DNA of 64,000 nt from Actinomyces gerencseriae DSM 6844 (GCF_000429265.1 NZ_AUBN01000013.1:62001-126000); one strand, 5' to 3'. Counted from the first letter of the stretch, positions 26,216 through 35,393 are shown. The notes: generated by a model from the sequence alone, not told the origin. Made by a program: numbers and translations.

Positions 26216-27178
26216 TCACCACCTGACGGCGCCGGGGCGTACGCCGACGGTCGCGAGCTCGGCGAGCATACGAGCGCCGTTGTCGTACCAGGCGTCGCCC
26301 CACGTCCAACGCGCCATCGGGTAGCCCAGGCGCCACAGCGCTCGCTCGCGTCCGCGCTCCTTGAGAATCGTCTCCTCGGTGGCGCGCCCGTAGGACTCCC
26401 GGTGGTACTTCGCGTTCCCGTCGAATTCTGAGACCGGGTGGGGTTTGACGACGCTCTCGGGCCAGAAGTAGTCGGTCCGGGCGATGCCGACGTCGGTCTG
26501 GATCTCGTGCTGGAGCACCGGACGCGGGATTCGCGCCTGCCACATCCGTACGCGTGAAAGGGACTCTCCGGGTGACTCGGACAGGGGGTCGGCCAGGTGC
26601 ACGGCGATGCGGGCGACGCGCAGACCGCGTGCGCGAGTGGGAAGGCGGCCGAGGGCGTCGATGAGTTCCTCGCGCGTGCACAATCGGTGGCGCAGTGCAT
26701 GGTCCATAGCGCATACGCCTTGGACGAGGCCTTCCCAGCGAGCCAGGTCGATGCAGGTGGTGGCGACGCTGGTGACGGGGCACCTCCCCACGGGAACGAT
26801 GACGGGTGTCTGACGGACATGCCGTCTCAGGAGGGACGTGCGGGTGCGCTGATTCTTCTCCCCGAGGCACTGGACGCGCTCGGGAAGGCGCCCGATGACG
26901 GGCAGTCCGAGAATGAGTGCGGCGGATGCTCCGGCGAGGACGAGGTCACCGCCGTGCTTGCGGAGGGCCGCGTCGATCAGTGCGAGGTGGCGGTTGTCGG
27001 CGGTGGCCCGGTGCCAGTCGCCGGTGGGGGCGTAGACGCCGGGGGCGACCTTGCGCCACGTGGCGTCGCGTTCAGGCCGCGGACAGCCCAGGTTCAAGCA
27101 CTCGGAGGTCAAGCGAGCAACCGGGGCGGGCCCGTCGACGCCGCGGGCGGTACGTGGGGCGGAGTTGTTGAGGCTCAC
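26216..27178 (-). CDS. AbiEi-like / DUF559-type protein
   Basis: 320 residues from a GTG start at 27178 (MSLNNSAPRTARG). The N-terminal part (PDATWRKVAPGVYAP-like winged segment, then HLALIDAALRKHGGDLVLAGASAALILGLPV) resembles AbiEi-type antitoxin/transcriptional regulator domains. The C-terminal part (IARTDYFWPESVVKPHPVSEFDGNAKYH and ILKERGRERALWRLGYPMARWTW) resembles DUF559/Vsr-type nuclease-like domains with an E-FDG-K pattern. This two-part form is widespread in actinobacteria and of unproven function. It has no AbiEii-type partner next to it. It is bracketed by two identical 86-bp palindromes, which suggests it came as a discrete insertion. Confidence 0.65.
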   Translation of the reverse strand: MSLNNSAPRTARGVDGPAPVARLTSECLNLGCPRPERDATWRKVAPGVYAPTGDWHRATADNRHLALIDAALRKHGGDLVLAGASAALILGLPVIGRLPERVQCLGEKNQRTRTSLLRRHVRQTPVIVPVGRCPVTSVATTCIDLARWEGLVQGVCAMDHALRHRLCTREELIDALGRLPTRARGLRVARIAVHLADPLSESPGESLSRVRMWQARIPRPVLQHEIQTDVGIARTDYFWPESVVKPHPVSEFDGNAKYHRESYGRATEETILKERGRERALWRLGYPMARWTWGDAWYDNGARMLAELATVGVRPGAVRW

Positions 27179-27329
27179 GTACTGATAGTGGGATGCGGGG
27201 CGCCGGCCTGCATCCACTCTCCACAGGCGGGGGCAGGCGGGGTACTGCGAGGACGCCTGTGGAGCCCGGCGCCTGCGTCTGCCGCCGTCGGGGCGGGGCG
27301 AGGTGGGATCCGCTTGGGCCCGTTCCCGT

Positions 27330-27418
27330 CGAGTCGGGCTTTCCTGCGCGAGTCGGACGACGGCGTCGTCGGCCTCGCGCCGAAATGCCGGTCTCGTACA
27401 GAAATGCCCGACTCGTGG
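27330..27418. repeat. Palindromic element, copy 3
   Basis: Identical over 86 bp to copy 2 and in the same orientation, about 1.22 kb away. It lies behind the promoter of the AbiEi-like gene. A 20-bp stretch, CGTGGCGATGGGAGCGCGGC, found right after copy 2 (26194) recurs at 27473. The rest of the 27179-27507 gap has no gene. Confidence 0.92.
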
Positions 27419-27507
27419 TGGGGGAGTGCGGATGCGCGACGGCGGGAGCGAAGCGGGCGCCCACGGCGAGTGCGTGGCGATGGGAGCGCGGCGCGCGCCC
27501 GCCGGCG

Positions 27508-28434
27508 TCAGGGCAGGCGCAGGGCGTGAGCCGCCTCGACGGCGCGCCGGACCTGCGCCTCCTCGGTGCGCTGGGGATCCTGCCACGTCGCGCCGGGCAC
27601 GGAGCAGCGCATGTGGAGCTCGCGGACGCCGCTGGCCTCCACGATCCGGGCCACGGAGTCCGGCTGCACCGAGCCGGCCGCGATCACCCGGGGGCCGCCG
27701 CCCTCGCGTCCCGCCGCGACCATGCCGCGCAGGACCTCCGCACCCTCGACGGCGGTACTCGCCCCGCCGGAGGTCAGCACGTAGTCGACCCCGAGCCCGC
27801 CCAGGTCGCCGTAGGCCTCGATCGGGTCGCGGGTGATGTCGATGGCCTTGCTGAAGGCCACGGGCGCCCCCTCGGCGAGGTCGATCAGCAGGCGCAGCAG
27901 TCCGCGGTCGATCGTGTGCTCCTCGGTCAGCGCCCCGATGACGAAGCCGAGGTCGACCGCCGGGGGCAGCGCCGGTCCGGCTCCGCCGACCCGCTGGGGA
28001 CGCGTGAACTCACTCATCTGTCGGGACAAGGAGGCGATTCGGCGCACGTCCGCCGTCATCGCGCGGATCTCGTCGGCGTCGAAGACGAAGGAGCCTCCGC
28101 GCGGACGGATCATCACGCGCAGTCCCAGGGGCCTCGCCGCCGGTCCGGTGGCCCAGTGGTTGCCCGCCACCGCCCGGCGGTGCCCGATCTCCTCTGCGGC
28201 GGCGAAGATGGCCGCCTCGACGGCGCCGATGGACGGTGTCGTCCCGCCGGCGGCGAGGTTATCGCACAGCTCGGCGCGATCGGCGCCCGCGCGCGCGGAG
28301 ACCCTGACGCCCTCGATGTCCTCCACGCAGGTCTCGACGACGACGTGCGGCGGCTGCCGCCACGAGGATGGCCAGTCGGCGGGGGAGCGGTAGCGGAGGG
28401 ACGGCGCTGTCCGAGAAAGCCTCATTGCATTCAT
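27508..28434 (-). CDS. cutC: Copper homeostasis protein CutC family
   Basis: 308 residues. After a 30-residue basic leader the TIM-barrel CutC pattern appears: VVVETCVEDIEGVRVSARAG, DRAELCDNLAAGGTTPSIG, then MIRPRGGSFVFDADE, GFVIGALTEEHTIDRGLL and VLTSGGASTAVEGAEVL. These are the standard blocks of the family. CutC was linked to copper tolerance in E. coli, but the biochemical activity is unsettled, so the name is a family label. It is cytoplasmic and lies between two minus-strand genes. Confidence 0.88.
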   Translation of the reverse strand: MNAMRLSRTAPSLRYRSPADWPSSWRQPPHVVVETCVEDIEGVRVSARAGADRAELCDNLAAGGTTPSIGAVEAAIFAAAEEIGHRRAVAGNHWATGPAARPLGLRVMIRPRGGSFVFDADEIRAMTADVRRIASLSRQMSEFTRPQRVGGAGPALPPAVDLGFVIGALTEEHTIDRGLLRLLIDLAEGAPVAFSKAIDITRDPIEAYGDLGGLGVDYVLTSGGASTAVEGAEVLRGMVAAGREGGGPRVIAAGSVQPDSVARIVEASGVRELHMRCSVPGATWQDPQRTEEAQVRRAVEAAHALRLP

Positions 28435-28542
28435 GGCCCGAGTCTGACATGACCCGGTGGGTGGACGAAATCGCCTGCCGATCCCCTCTCGATCGGCGAC
28501 CGGAGGGGCCAGCGCCCGAGGCCCGGGGCCCGGCCCCGGGCC

Positions 28543-28782
28543 TCAGACCTGGCGGGAGCGCGTCGTCGGCTCGCGCGGCTCGGCCGCGCTGCTCGCGGCG
28601 ACCACGTTCGCCGGTTGCGAGACCAGCTTGTCGGTGTCCACCGCGGACACGTAGTTGCGTCCGCCGATCAGGACCCCGAACAGGACGAGCAGAGTCGTGC
28701 CGATGAGGACGAGCACCTGGAGGGCGCTGAATCCCTCGACGGCGGCACGGATGCGGGCGCTGCGTGTCAGTGACGCGGACAT
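28543..28782 (-). CDS. Small single-pass membrane protein
   Basis: 79 residues: a basic amphipathic start, one hydrophobic span (LQVLVLIGTTLLVLFGVLIGG) and a Ser/Ala/Thr-rich tail. CGGGAGG sits 5 nt before the ATG at 28782, a strong ribosome-binding site that supports expression. No family was recognised. The cutC gene follows on the same strand 108 bp later. Confidence 0.65.
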   Translation of the reverse strand: MSASLTRSARIRAAVEGFSALQVLVLIGTTLLVLFGVLIGGRNYVSAVDTDKLVSQPANVVAASSAAEPREPTTRSRQV

Positions 28783-29184
28783 AAGGCCTCCCGGTCATAG
28801 TCGAGACGGAGCGGGCGCCCCGTCGTGCAACTATGACAGCGGACCAGCCTGTTGAGTGGGAGGAGAGGCGCTGAGTGTCGGCTATGAGAGCGCGGGGCCG
28901 ACCAGCGCCGGCTGGCGCCGGACGGGGCCGGCGCCAGCCGGCGTGCGGGCGCCGTTCACCGGCGAGGAGGCCGTGAACCGTAAGGCGACCGGCGCCGGGA
29001 GGCGTGCGGGCCGCGTCGTCGTGCGCGGGCCGGGGCCGGACTCGTTGGCCCGCTCCGCGGCCCGCCGCCGCTCAGCTGCGTCGTGCGGTCGGCGCCCTCC
29101 GGGGCCGGCCGGCGCCGCGCACGGGCGCCCTCCCACGGGTGGGGCCCCGGAGCGGGCGGCGGGTCGATCCGCTTCCCGATCCCC
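28783..29184. other. 402-bp gap with no supported gene
   Basis: It holds the promoter side of the small membrane protein and the 3' end region of the isomerase gene. Open frames on both strands are Arg/Pro/Gly shadows. The main structure is the hairpin at 28906-28943. Confidence 0.45.
28906..28943 (-). terminator. 16-bp perfect GC hairpin downstream of the isomerase gene
   Basis: CGCCGGCTGGCGCCGG (28906-28921) and its exact complement (28928-28943) flank a 6-nt loop. There is no T-run. Its position after the DeoR-isomerase transcript suggests a terminator or 3' RNA stabiliser. Confidence 0.55.
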
Positions 29185-30405
29185 TCACCGATCCGCGCGG
29201 TGCACGATGCCGTACGCGAACGACGGCGAGATCGGGATCGTCCCGATCACCATGGCCTGCAGGGCGTGGTAGATGTCGGGCTTGCCGACCCACGTCCCGC
29301 TCGCGGGGCGGTTCTTCTCGTCGAGCTCCTCGTGCCACTCGCCCGGCCTCTCGATGAGGTGGGCGCGCGCCCAGGAGGCGAACCCGTCGACGTCGAGGTC
29401 GTAGGAGGTGTCGCCCGTGGCCTCCCGGAGCGTCTCGGCCGCGCCGATCGCCTCGCACAGCACCCAGTACATGCGCTGCGCGACCACGGGGCGGCCCTCG
29501 AAATCGACCGTGTAGATGAAGCCGGGCATCCCGTCCGGGCCCCATCCCTCCAGCAGCGCCCTCCTGTACATGTGCTGCGGAATGACGTCCAGCGCGGCGG
29601 GATACGGCAGGTCCCGCTGGGCGCACGCGGTTCGCACCTCCACCATCAGGCGGGACCACTCCAGCCAGTGCCCGATCGTGGAGCCGAACGGGCGGAACGG
29701 GTCGGCCGGGAACTCCCGGTTGTAGTCCAGCAGCGGCGACCAGGACTCGTCGTAGTGCTCGGGCAGGCGGAAGTCGTGGTCGGCGAACTGCGTCGAGATG
29801 CGCGAGGTGATGCGCAGCGCCCGTTCGAGGTGGAGCGTCCGCCCGGTGGCGGCGTACGCGCCCAGGAGCGCCTCCACCGTGTGCATGTTCGCGTTCGCTC
29901 CCCGGTACGGGTCCACGGCCAGTGTCCGGGGCGATCGGGAGTCCACGACCATTCCGGCGTCGTCGTCCCACCACAGGCGGTCGAAGGCCTCCAGCGCGGC
30001 CTCCAGCAGCTCGCCGGCGCGCGGCACCTCCGCCAGGAGCGCCGACGCGGCGGCCAGGATGACGAAGCTGTGGTCGTAGGAGACGAGCCGCCCCTCCTCG
30101 GGGGCGCCCTCGTGCGCGACCGCCGACCTCCACGCCCCGGCCTGCCGGTCGCGCAGCGGCCCGTCGAGCAGGGCGGCGACGCCGTGCTCCGCGAGGCCGA
30201 GCCCGTCGGGGTCCCCGAGGAGATGGCCCAGCGCGAAGCAGTGGGTCATCCTCCCGGTGATCCACAGGTGGGTCCCCCGGGAGGCGTCGACGGAGCCGTC
30301 GTCGGCCAACCACCCGAATCCCTCCGGCACCCGCGCGCGCTTGCCGAAGCGCAGGAGATGGCGGGCCTCCTCGTCGAAGAACGGGCGGGTCGTGGAACTG
30401 GTCAT
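29185..30405 (-). CDS. AGE-superfamily sugar isomerase, YihS type
   Basis: 406 residues of the (alpha/alpha)6-barrel AGE superfamily. Many blocks match the YihS/mannose isomerase branch: FGKRARVPEGFGWL, GTHLWITGRMTH, NANMHTVEALLGAY, EHYDESWSPLLDYN, IGHWLEWSRLM and WVGKPDIYHALQAM, which include the conserved active-site His residues. YihS interconverts sulfoquinovose/sulfofructose and also mannose/fructose-type sugars; the substrate here cannot be fixed. It lies 9 bp after the DeoR gene and divergent from a sugar importer, aldolase and kinase, so it should feed a ketose to the kinase. Confidence 0.87.
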   Translation of the reverse strand: MTSSTTRPFFDEEARHLLRFGKRARVPEGFGWLADDGSVDASRGTHLWITGRMTHCFALGHLLGDPDGLGLAEHGVAALLDGPLRDRQAGAWRSAVAHEGAPEEGRLVSYDHSFVILAAASALLAEVPRAGELLEAALEAFDRLWWDDDAGMVVDSRSPRTLAVDPYRGANANMHTVEALLGAYAATGRTLHLERALRITSRISTQFADHDFRLPEHYDESWSPLLDYNREFPADPFRPFGSTIGHWLEWSRLMVEVRTACAQRDLPYPAALDVIPQHMYRRALLEGWGPDGMPGFIYTVDFEGRPVVAQRMYWVLCEAIGAAETLREATGDTSYDLDVDGFASWARAHLIERPGEWHEELDEKNRPASGTWVGKPDIYHALQAMVIGTIPISPSFAYGIVHRADR

Positions 30406-30414
30406 GAGTTCTCC

Positions 30415-31236
30415 TCAGTCTCGGTGCTTGAGTCGATGCTTGGTGTCCGGCGCCAGGACCTCGACGGAGCTCTTGGCGAGGGCCTTGCCCAACGCGCCCG
30501 TGGGGGCCGTGCTGGTCACGAGGTAGTCGGCGATCTCCAGCCCTCCGATCGTCGCGAACAGACGGCGGTCGAGCTTGGTGGAGTCGGCGAGGACGGCCAC
30601 CTTCCTGGCCCGGGAGGCCATCTGCGCGAGCATGGCCGCCTCGGCCAGGTTGGACGTCGAGATGCCGCCGGCGTCGATGGCGCCCACCCCCAGGAGCGCG
30701 AGATCGACTCGGATGTCCGTCTCGACGCCGGAGACGGGACTGGCGAAGACGACGGGGCCGACCGTCACCTGCCCCGACAGCCTGACGTGCCCGCCGATCA
30801 CGTACAGGTCGCGGCAGGCGTCGGCGCTGATCTCCGCGGGCACGCGCAGCGAGTTGGTCGCGATGATGAGCTCGCGGCGGCGGCTCAGGTGCTTGACGAG
30901 CGCGAGCGTCGTCGTTCCCCCGTTGATGAACAGCACGCTGCCGTCCTCGACGAGCTCGGCGGCGGTCAGGCCGATCTGCTCCTTCTGATCGGGCTGGAGC
31001 CGGGAGCGGTCGTCGAGCCCCGTGTCGTGCCAGGGGATCGCCGAGTTCGACATGGCGCCCCCGTGGGTGCGGATGATGAGCCCCTCGGAGTCGAGCTGGT
31101 CCAGATCGCGGCGGATGGTGTCGGCGGAGACGGCGAAGTGCTCGGCGAGGGCGGTGACGGTCACCTGCCCGTGCTCGGCGACGTGCTTGGCGACGTCGGC
31201 CTTGCGGCCGGCAGGGAGTCGGGATGCATCGCTCAT
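30415..31236 (-). CDS. DeoR-family transcriptional regulator
   Basis: 273 residues. The N-terminal winged helix (HGQVTVTALAEHFAVSADTIRRDLDQLD, about 23-50) and RTHGGA are the DeoR signature. The C-terminal sensor domain has NGGTTTLALVKHL and DLALLGVGAID, which normally bind phosphorylated sugars. It is transcribed away from the sugar importer operon and precedes the isomerase in one transcript, so it is the obvious local regulator, probably released by a sugar phosphate made in this pathway. The 167-bp divergent gap is its likely operator region. Confidence 0.92.
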   Translation of the reverse strand: MSDASRLPAGRKADVAKHVAEHGQVTVTALAEHFAVSADTIRRDLDQLDSEGLIIRTHGGAMSNSAIPWHDTGLDDRSRLQPDQKEQIGLTAAELVEDGSVLFINGGTTTLALVKHLSRRRELIIATNSLRVPAEISADACRDLYVIGGHVRLSGQVTVGPVVFASPVSGVETDIRVDLALLGVGAIDAGGISTSNLAEAAMLAQMASRARKVAVLADSTKLDRRLFATIGGLEIADYLVTSTAPTGALGKALAKSSVEVLAPDTKHRLKHRD

Positions 31237-31302
31237 GAGAGCAGGGTAGCGGATCTGTGCGCGTATGTGCCGTTCGTTGCGGGCGCGTTATCTAGGGGAC
31301 GG

Positions 31303-31331
31303 TCGACAAGTGCAAGAAGTCGCGCTACTAT
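31303..31331 (+). promoter_or_regulatory. Candidate promoter of the sugar operon
   Basis: TCGACA (31303-31308) and TACTAT (31326-31331) are separated by exactly 17 bp, close to sigma-70-type consensus, with the start codon of the binding protein 72 bp further. The position in the divergent gap next to the DeoR gene makes repression here likely. Confidence 0.55.
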
Positions 31332-31403
31332 CCTCTCCGGCGGCATGAACTAGCAGAAAAACGCACAATGCCGCGACTCGAATCAACGATGATGGAGTGA
31401 ACG

Positions 31404-32669
31404 ATGCGTCGACGTGAATTTGGGCAGCTCGCTGCCGTCGTGACCGCCATGACGGCGATGGGGCTCGCGGGCTGCGGCTCAGGAGGCGGTGCGGGAGGGG
31501 ATGTCACCCTCGAGTTCGCGCAGTGGTGGGAGCCCGAGCTCCCCGACGGCACCTTCCGCGCTCTGATGGACAAGTTCGAGGAGCAGAACCCGGGGATCAA
31601 GGTCGAGCTGCTCTCGGGGCCCTACGCCTCGACCAAGGAGCAGCTCGTGGCCGGGGCGGCCGCCGGCACCATGCCGGACGTCGTGGGCATCGACGGCGCC
31701 TGGGTCAACGACTTCGCCAAGCAGGGGGCGATCGCCGACCTGACCGCCCTGATGGGGCAGGAGGGGTACGACGACTCCGAGCTGGCGAGCCAGATCCAGG
31801 TGAACGGCGCGACCTACATGATCCCGGTGGTGAACTTCGTCTACCCGATGTTCGCCAACACCGACCTGCTGACCAAGGCGGGCGTGAGCGGGATCCCCGC
31901 CACCCGCGATGACTTCGCCGCGGCCGCGAAGGCCGTCACCGGGGGAGACGTGTCCGGATGGGCGCTCCCGCTGTCCCTCGAGGCGCCCAACGGGATCCAG
32001 AACGACGTCATGTCCTGGGTCTGGGCCTCGGGCGGCTCGATGCTGACTGGCGACGGCAAGCCCAGCTTGAAGGGCAACGCCGACGTCAAGAGCGCCTCGG
32101 AGTTCATCAAGAAGCTGTGGGACGACGGCGTCGTCTCCCCGGGGGCCTTCACCATGAAGGAGCAGGACAAGGTCGAGGACTTCACCAACGGGCGCGTCGG
32201 CCTGATGATCGACTCCCTCGCGCACGTGAACACCATCCGCCAGGGCAACCCGGACCTCGCCTTCGACATCGCCGCCATCCCGGCCGCCGCCGGGTACTCC
32301 GGGCAGCGCGGCATGCCGTACGCCTCGTGGGGGATCGGGGTGTCCGGGACCACCGAGCACGCCGCCGCGGCGTGGAAGCTCGTGGCCTTCCTGATGGGGG
32401 CGGACGTCAACGCCGAGCTCGCCAACGACGCCAAGGCCTTCCCCGGCAACAGCAAGGCCACCCCCGAGTTCGTCAACAGCGACGAGATGTTCAAGAAGGC
32501 CTTCGAGATCTGGGGATCGGGCACTCCCGCCAACGAGTTCACCGGGCTGCCGGTCTCCGAGACCCTCATGCGCGAGTTCGACGAGCAGTTCCAGAGCTAC
32601 CTCAGCGGCACGATCGACGTCGACACCATGCTCTCCAACGCACAGGGCTCCTGGGATGAGAAGTTCTGA
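31404..32669 (+). CDS. ABC transporter sugar-binding lipoprotein
   Basis: 421 residues. The signal peptide MRRREFGQLAAVV ends in the lipobox LAGC. The mature part is a type-1 extracellular solute-binding protein: VTLEFAQWWEPE, GIKVELLSGPYASTKEQL, PDVVGIDGAWVNDFAKQG and GWALPLSLEAPNGIQN, typical of carbohydrate importers. GGAG precedes the ATG at 31404. Its 3' end overlaps the first permease gene by 14 bp. No ATPase gene is in the operon, so a shared MsiK-type ATPase encoded elsewhere is likely. The sugar is unknown. Confidence 0.93.
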   Translation: MRRREFGQLAAVVTAMTAMGLAGCGSGGGAGGDVTLEFAQWWEPELPDGTFRALMDKFEEQNPGIKVELLSGPYASTKEQLVAGAAAGTMPDVVGIDGAWVNDFAKQGAIADLTALMGQEGYDDSELASQIQVNGATYMIPVVNFVYPMFANTDLLTKAGVSGIPATRDDFAAAAKAVTGGDVSGWALPLSLEAPNGIQNDVMSWVWASGGSMLTGDGKPSLKGNADVKSASEFIKKLWDDGVVSPGAFTMKEQDKVEDFTNGRVGLMIDSLAHVNTIRQGNPDLAFDIAAIPAAAGYSGQRGMPYASWGIGVSGTTEHAAAAWKLVAFLMGADVNAELANDAKAFPGNSKATPEFVNSDEMFKKAFEIWGSGTPANEFTGLPVSETLMREFDEQFQSYLSGTIDVDTMLSNAQGSWDEKF

Positions 32670-33633
32670 GCCCGGACCCGGAGCGGATCGCCCGGGGCGC
32701 TCGGGCGATCGGGCGCCCTCGGCGCGCGGCGGCGCGCCCCGCGCCCTGCCGCGACGGGAGCGCCTCAAGCGGGCCCTGGTGCCCTACGCCTACCTCTCCC
32801 CGACGATCCTCCTGCTCGTCGTCCTCATGGTCGTGCCGATCGTCATGGTCATCGGCTACTCCCTCATGGACGGCGTCATCACCGTCCGCCAGTCGCATGT
32901 CGTCGGGCTGCGCAACTACGTCGAGATCCTCACCGGGGCGAAGTTCCGCACCGCGCTGTCGAACACGTTCTGGTTCGTCGGTGCGAGCGTCGTGGCGCAC
33001 ATGATCATCGGCCTCGGCTTCGCCATGCTCCTGAACTCGGAGTCGGTCTCGCGCGCGACGAAGACGATCTTCCGCACGCTGTTCGTCCTGCCCTGGCTCC
33101 TGACGATCGCCATCGTCGCCATCCTCTGGCGCCTCCTGCTCAACCCCAACGGGATCGTCAACGCGATCCTGTCCGGCATCGGGGCGATATCGAGCCAGCA
33201 CGAGTGGCTGGCCGATCCGGGGTCGGCCCTGGCCGTGGTCACCTGCATCAACATCTGGTCCGGGTACCCGTTCTTCATGATCTCGATCCTGGCGGGTCTC
33301 CAGGGGATCCCCCGCGACCTCTACGAGGCAGCGGAGGTCGATGGGGCCGGACCGGTCAGGAGGTTCTGGTCGATCACCATCCCCCAGCTCAAGCCGATCA
33401 TCGTCTCCATGGCGCTGCTGGACCTCATCTGGACGTCCCAGCAGTTCGCGCTGATCTGGATGACGACCGGCGGCGGCCCGCTCAGCGCCACCGAGATGCT
33501 CTCGACGTTCACCTACAAGCTCGCATTCTCCGAGTACGACTTCGCCGGCGCGTCCGCGAGCGCGGTGATCGTCCTGGTCCTGTCGATGATCCTGGCGTTC
33601 TTCTACGTCCGCAGTCAGAGAGCGAGGGATTGA
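32656..33633 (+). CDS. ABC sugar transporter permease (MalF type)
   Basis: 325 residues with six predicted membrane spans starting near residue 42 after a basic, low-complexity N-terminus. The EAA loop EAAEVDGAGPVRRFWSITIP, near residue 225, is where the ATPase docks. LSPTILLLVVLMVVPIVMVI is a typical first span of MalF-like subunits. The gene overlaps the binding-protein gene and ends 2 bp before the next start, so translation is coupled. Confidence 0.93.
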   Translation: MRSSEPGPGADRPGRSGDRAPSARGGAPRALPRRERLKRALVPYAYLSPTILLLVVLMVVPIVMVIGYSLMDGVITVRQSHVVGLRNYVEILTGAKFRTALSNTFWFVGASVVAHMIIGLGFAMLLNSESVSRATKTIFRTLFVLPWLLTIAIVAILWRLLLNPNGIVNAILSGIGAISSQHEWLADPGSALAVVTCINIWSGYPFFMISILAGLQGIPRDLYEAAEVDGAGPVRRFWSITIPQLKPIIVSMALLDLIWTSQQFALIWMTTGGGPLSATEMLSTFTYKLAFSEYDFAGASASAVIVLVLSMILAFFYVRSQRARD

Positions 33634-33635
33634 TC

Positions 33636-34487
33636 ATGATGTCGAGGAACTCGAAGAGACGGCGTCGGCTCGCGAGCCGGATCGGGACATGGGCCGGCCT
33701 GCTGCTCGGGGGCGGGTTCGCCGCGTTCCCGGTGCTGTGGATGCTCGTCTCCTCCTTCAAGCCGAATGCGAAGATCTTCTCCAGCCCGCCCCGGCTCATC
33801 GAGGAGGGCTCCTCCTTCGCGGCCTACGCCTCCATCTTCCACGACGCGGGGAAGATGCGGTTCTTCATCAACAGCTACTTCGTGGCGCTGTCCGTCACCG
33901 TGCTGACCCTCGTCGTCGCCATCCTGGCGGCCTACGCGTTCAGCCGGTTCGACTTCCTGGCCAAGAGGCTGATCAACGTCGTCGTCGTCTCGGTGCAGGC
34001 GGTTCCGCCGATCACCCTGCTGATCCCGTTCTTCGGGCTGATGGTCGGCCTCAAGCTGTACAACACCTATCAGGGCCTGATCCTGACCTACATGGTGTTC
34101 ACCCTCCCCTACGCGATCATCATGCTGACCGGCTACTTCAACACCCTGCCGCGCGAGCTCGATGAGGCGGCCAAGGTCGATGGGACATCCTCGTTCGGAG
34201 CCCTGTGGAAGGTGCTGGTCCCGATCTCGGTGCCCGGAATCGTCTCCGTGGGGATCTACACGTTCATGATCGCATGGAATGAGTACCTGTTCGCGCTCAC
34301 GCTCACCAGGACGAATAACATGCGCACGGTCCCGATCGGAATTCAGCTGCTCATGGGGCAGCACTCCTACGAGTGGAACGAGATGATGGCGATGTCCGTT
34401 CTCGGCTCCATCCCGGTCATCCTCCTCTTCGTATTCTTCCAGCGCTACTTCATCGGTGGCATGACCGCTGGATCCGTCAAGAGCTGA
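33636..34487 (+). CDS. ABC sugar transporter permease (MalG type)
   Basis: 283 residues, six spans. It shows the MalG pattern FPVLWMLVSSFKPNAKIFSS after the first span and the EAA loop DEAAKVDGTSSFGALWKVLVP. GAGGGA lies before the ATG at 33636, within the end of the previous gene. It pairs with the MalF-type subunit to make the channel of the importer. Confidence 0.93.
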   Translation: MMSRNSKRRRRLASRIGTWAGLLLGGGFAAFPVLWMLVSSFKPNAKIFSSPPRLIEEGSSFAAYASIFHDAGKMRFFINSYFVALSVTVLTLVVAILAAYAFSRFDFLAKRLINVVVVSVQAVPPITLLIPFFGLMVGLKLYNTYQGLILTYMVFTLPYAIIMLTGYFNTLPRELDEAAKVDGTSSFGALWKVLVPISVPGIVSVGIYTFMIAWNEYLFALTLTRTNNMRTVPIGIQLLMGQHSYEWNEMMAMSVLGSIPVILLFVFFQRYFIGGMTAGSVKS

Positions 34488-34520
34488 GCTTGGCGGCACA
34501 CACAGAAAGGTAGAACCCAT

Positions 34521-35381
34521 ATGCTGACCACTGGTAACGATATTCTCGCCGTCGCTCATGAGCACTGCTTCGCGGTCCCGGCGTTCAACATCTCGAGCTA
34601 CTCGATGCTCCGCGCCGTCGTGGACACGTGCGAGGAGAGGCGCTCGCCGCACATCATCGCGATCCACCCGGACGAGCTGAGCCACATCCGCCCGGAGATG
34701 CTGGCCTCCATCGCGCTGATCGCGCACAGGTCCTCGGTCCCGACCGCCATCCACCTGGACCACGGCGCCACCTACGAGCAGGTGCTGCTGGCGATTCAGA
34801 GCGGTTTCACCTCCGTCATGATCGACAAGTCCTTCGCCCCGTTCGAGGAGAACGTCGCGCAGACCTCGCGCGTCGTTCGGGCGGCCCACGCCGTCGGGGT
34901 GTCGGTGGAGGCCGAGCTGGGGACGATCGGGGTCTCGGACAAGTACGGGGAGACGGGGTCGGAGGAGATCCTGTACACCGACCCGGACGACGCGGAGCGC
35001 TTCATCGAGGCCACGGGCGCGGACTCCCTCGCCATCGCGATCGGGACGCGGCACGGGCTCTACCCCTCCGAGGTCAAGCCGGAGCTCAAGCTCGACCTGC
35101 TGGCGCGGATCAAGGAGCGCCTGGGGATCCCCCTGGTGCTTCACGGCGGCTCGAACAACTCGGACACGGAGATCGCGGGGGCCGTTCACGGCGGGATCAA
35201 CAAGATCAATATCTCCTCCGACATCAAGGCCGCGTACTTCCAGCGCATGCGCGAGGTGCTTCAGGACGTCCACCTGCGGGAGCCGAACGCGATCGAGCCG
35301 CCCTGCGAGGAGGCCCTGCGCCAGTGCGCGGCGCAGAAGATCGACCTGTTCGAGTCGGCGGGCAAGGCCGACCTGTTCTGA
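34521..35381 (+). CDS. Class II ketose-phosphate aldolase
   Basis: 286 residues. It carries the class II aldolase pattern: HCFAVPAFNISSY at the start, IHLDHGATYEQ with the catalytic Asp and a zinc His, VEAELGTIG, IGTRHGLY and LHGGS with the other zinc ligands, and GINKINISSDIK. It belongs to the FbaA/GatY/KbaY superfamily and should cleave a ketose-1-phosphate, tagatose/fructose-1,6-bisphosphate or a related phosphorylated ketose, yielding DHAP. AAAGG precedes the ATG. It lies 33 bp after the permease and 12 bp before the kinase, so it uses the kinase product. Confidence 0.92.
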   Translation: MLTTGNDILAVAHEHCFAVPAFNISSYSMLRAVVDTCEERRSPHIIAIHPDELSHIRPEMLASIALIAHRSSVPTAIHLDHGATYEQVLLAIQSGFTSVMIDKSFAPFEENVAQTSRVVRAAHAVGVSVEAELGTIGVSDKYGETGSEEILYTDPDDAERFIEATGADSLAIAIGTRHGLYPSEVKPELKLDLLARIKERLGIPLVLHGGSNNSDTEIAGAVHGGINKINISSDIKAAYFQRMREVLQDVHLREPNAIEPPCEEALRQCAAQKIDLFESAGKADLF

Positions 35382-35393
35382 GCGGGGGCTGAC

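Noticed and set aside
26216-27178. Complete AbiE toxin-antitoxin pair
   Set aside because: No AbiEii nucleotidyltransferase gene is adjacent on either side.
28856-29272. Small genes on either strand in the 28.8-29.2 kb gap
   Set aside because: They overlap the isomerase end or the perfect hairpin and are Arg/Pro/Gly-rich without motifs.
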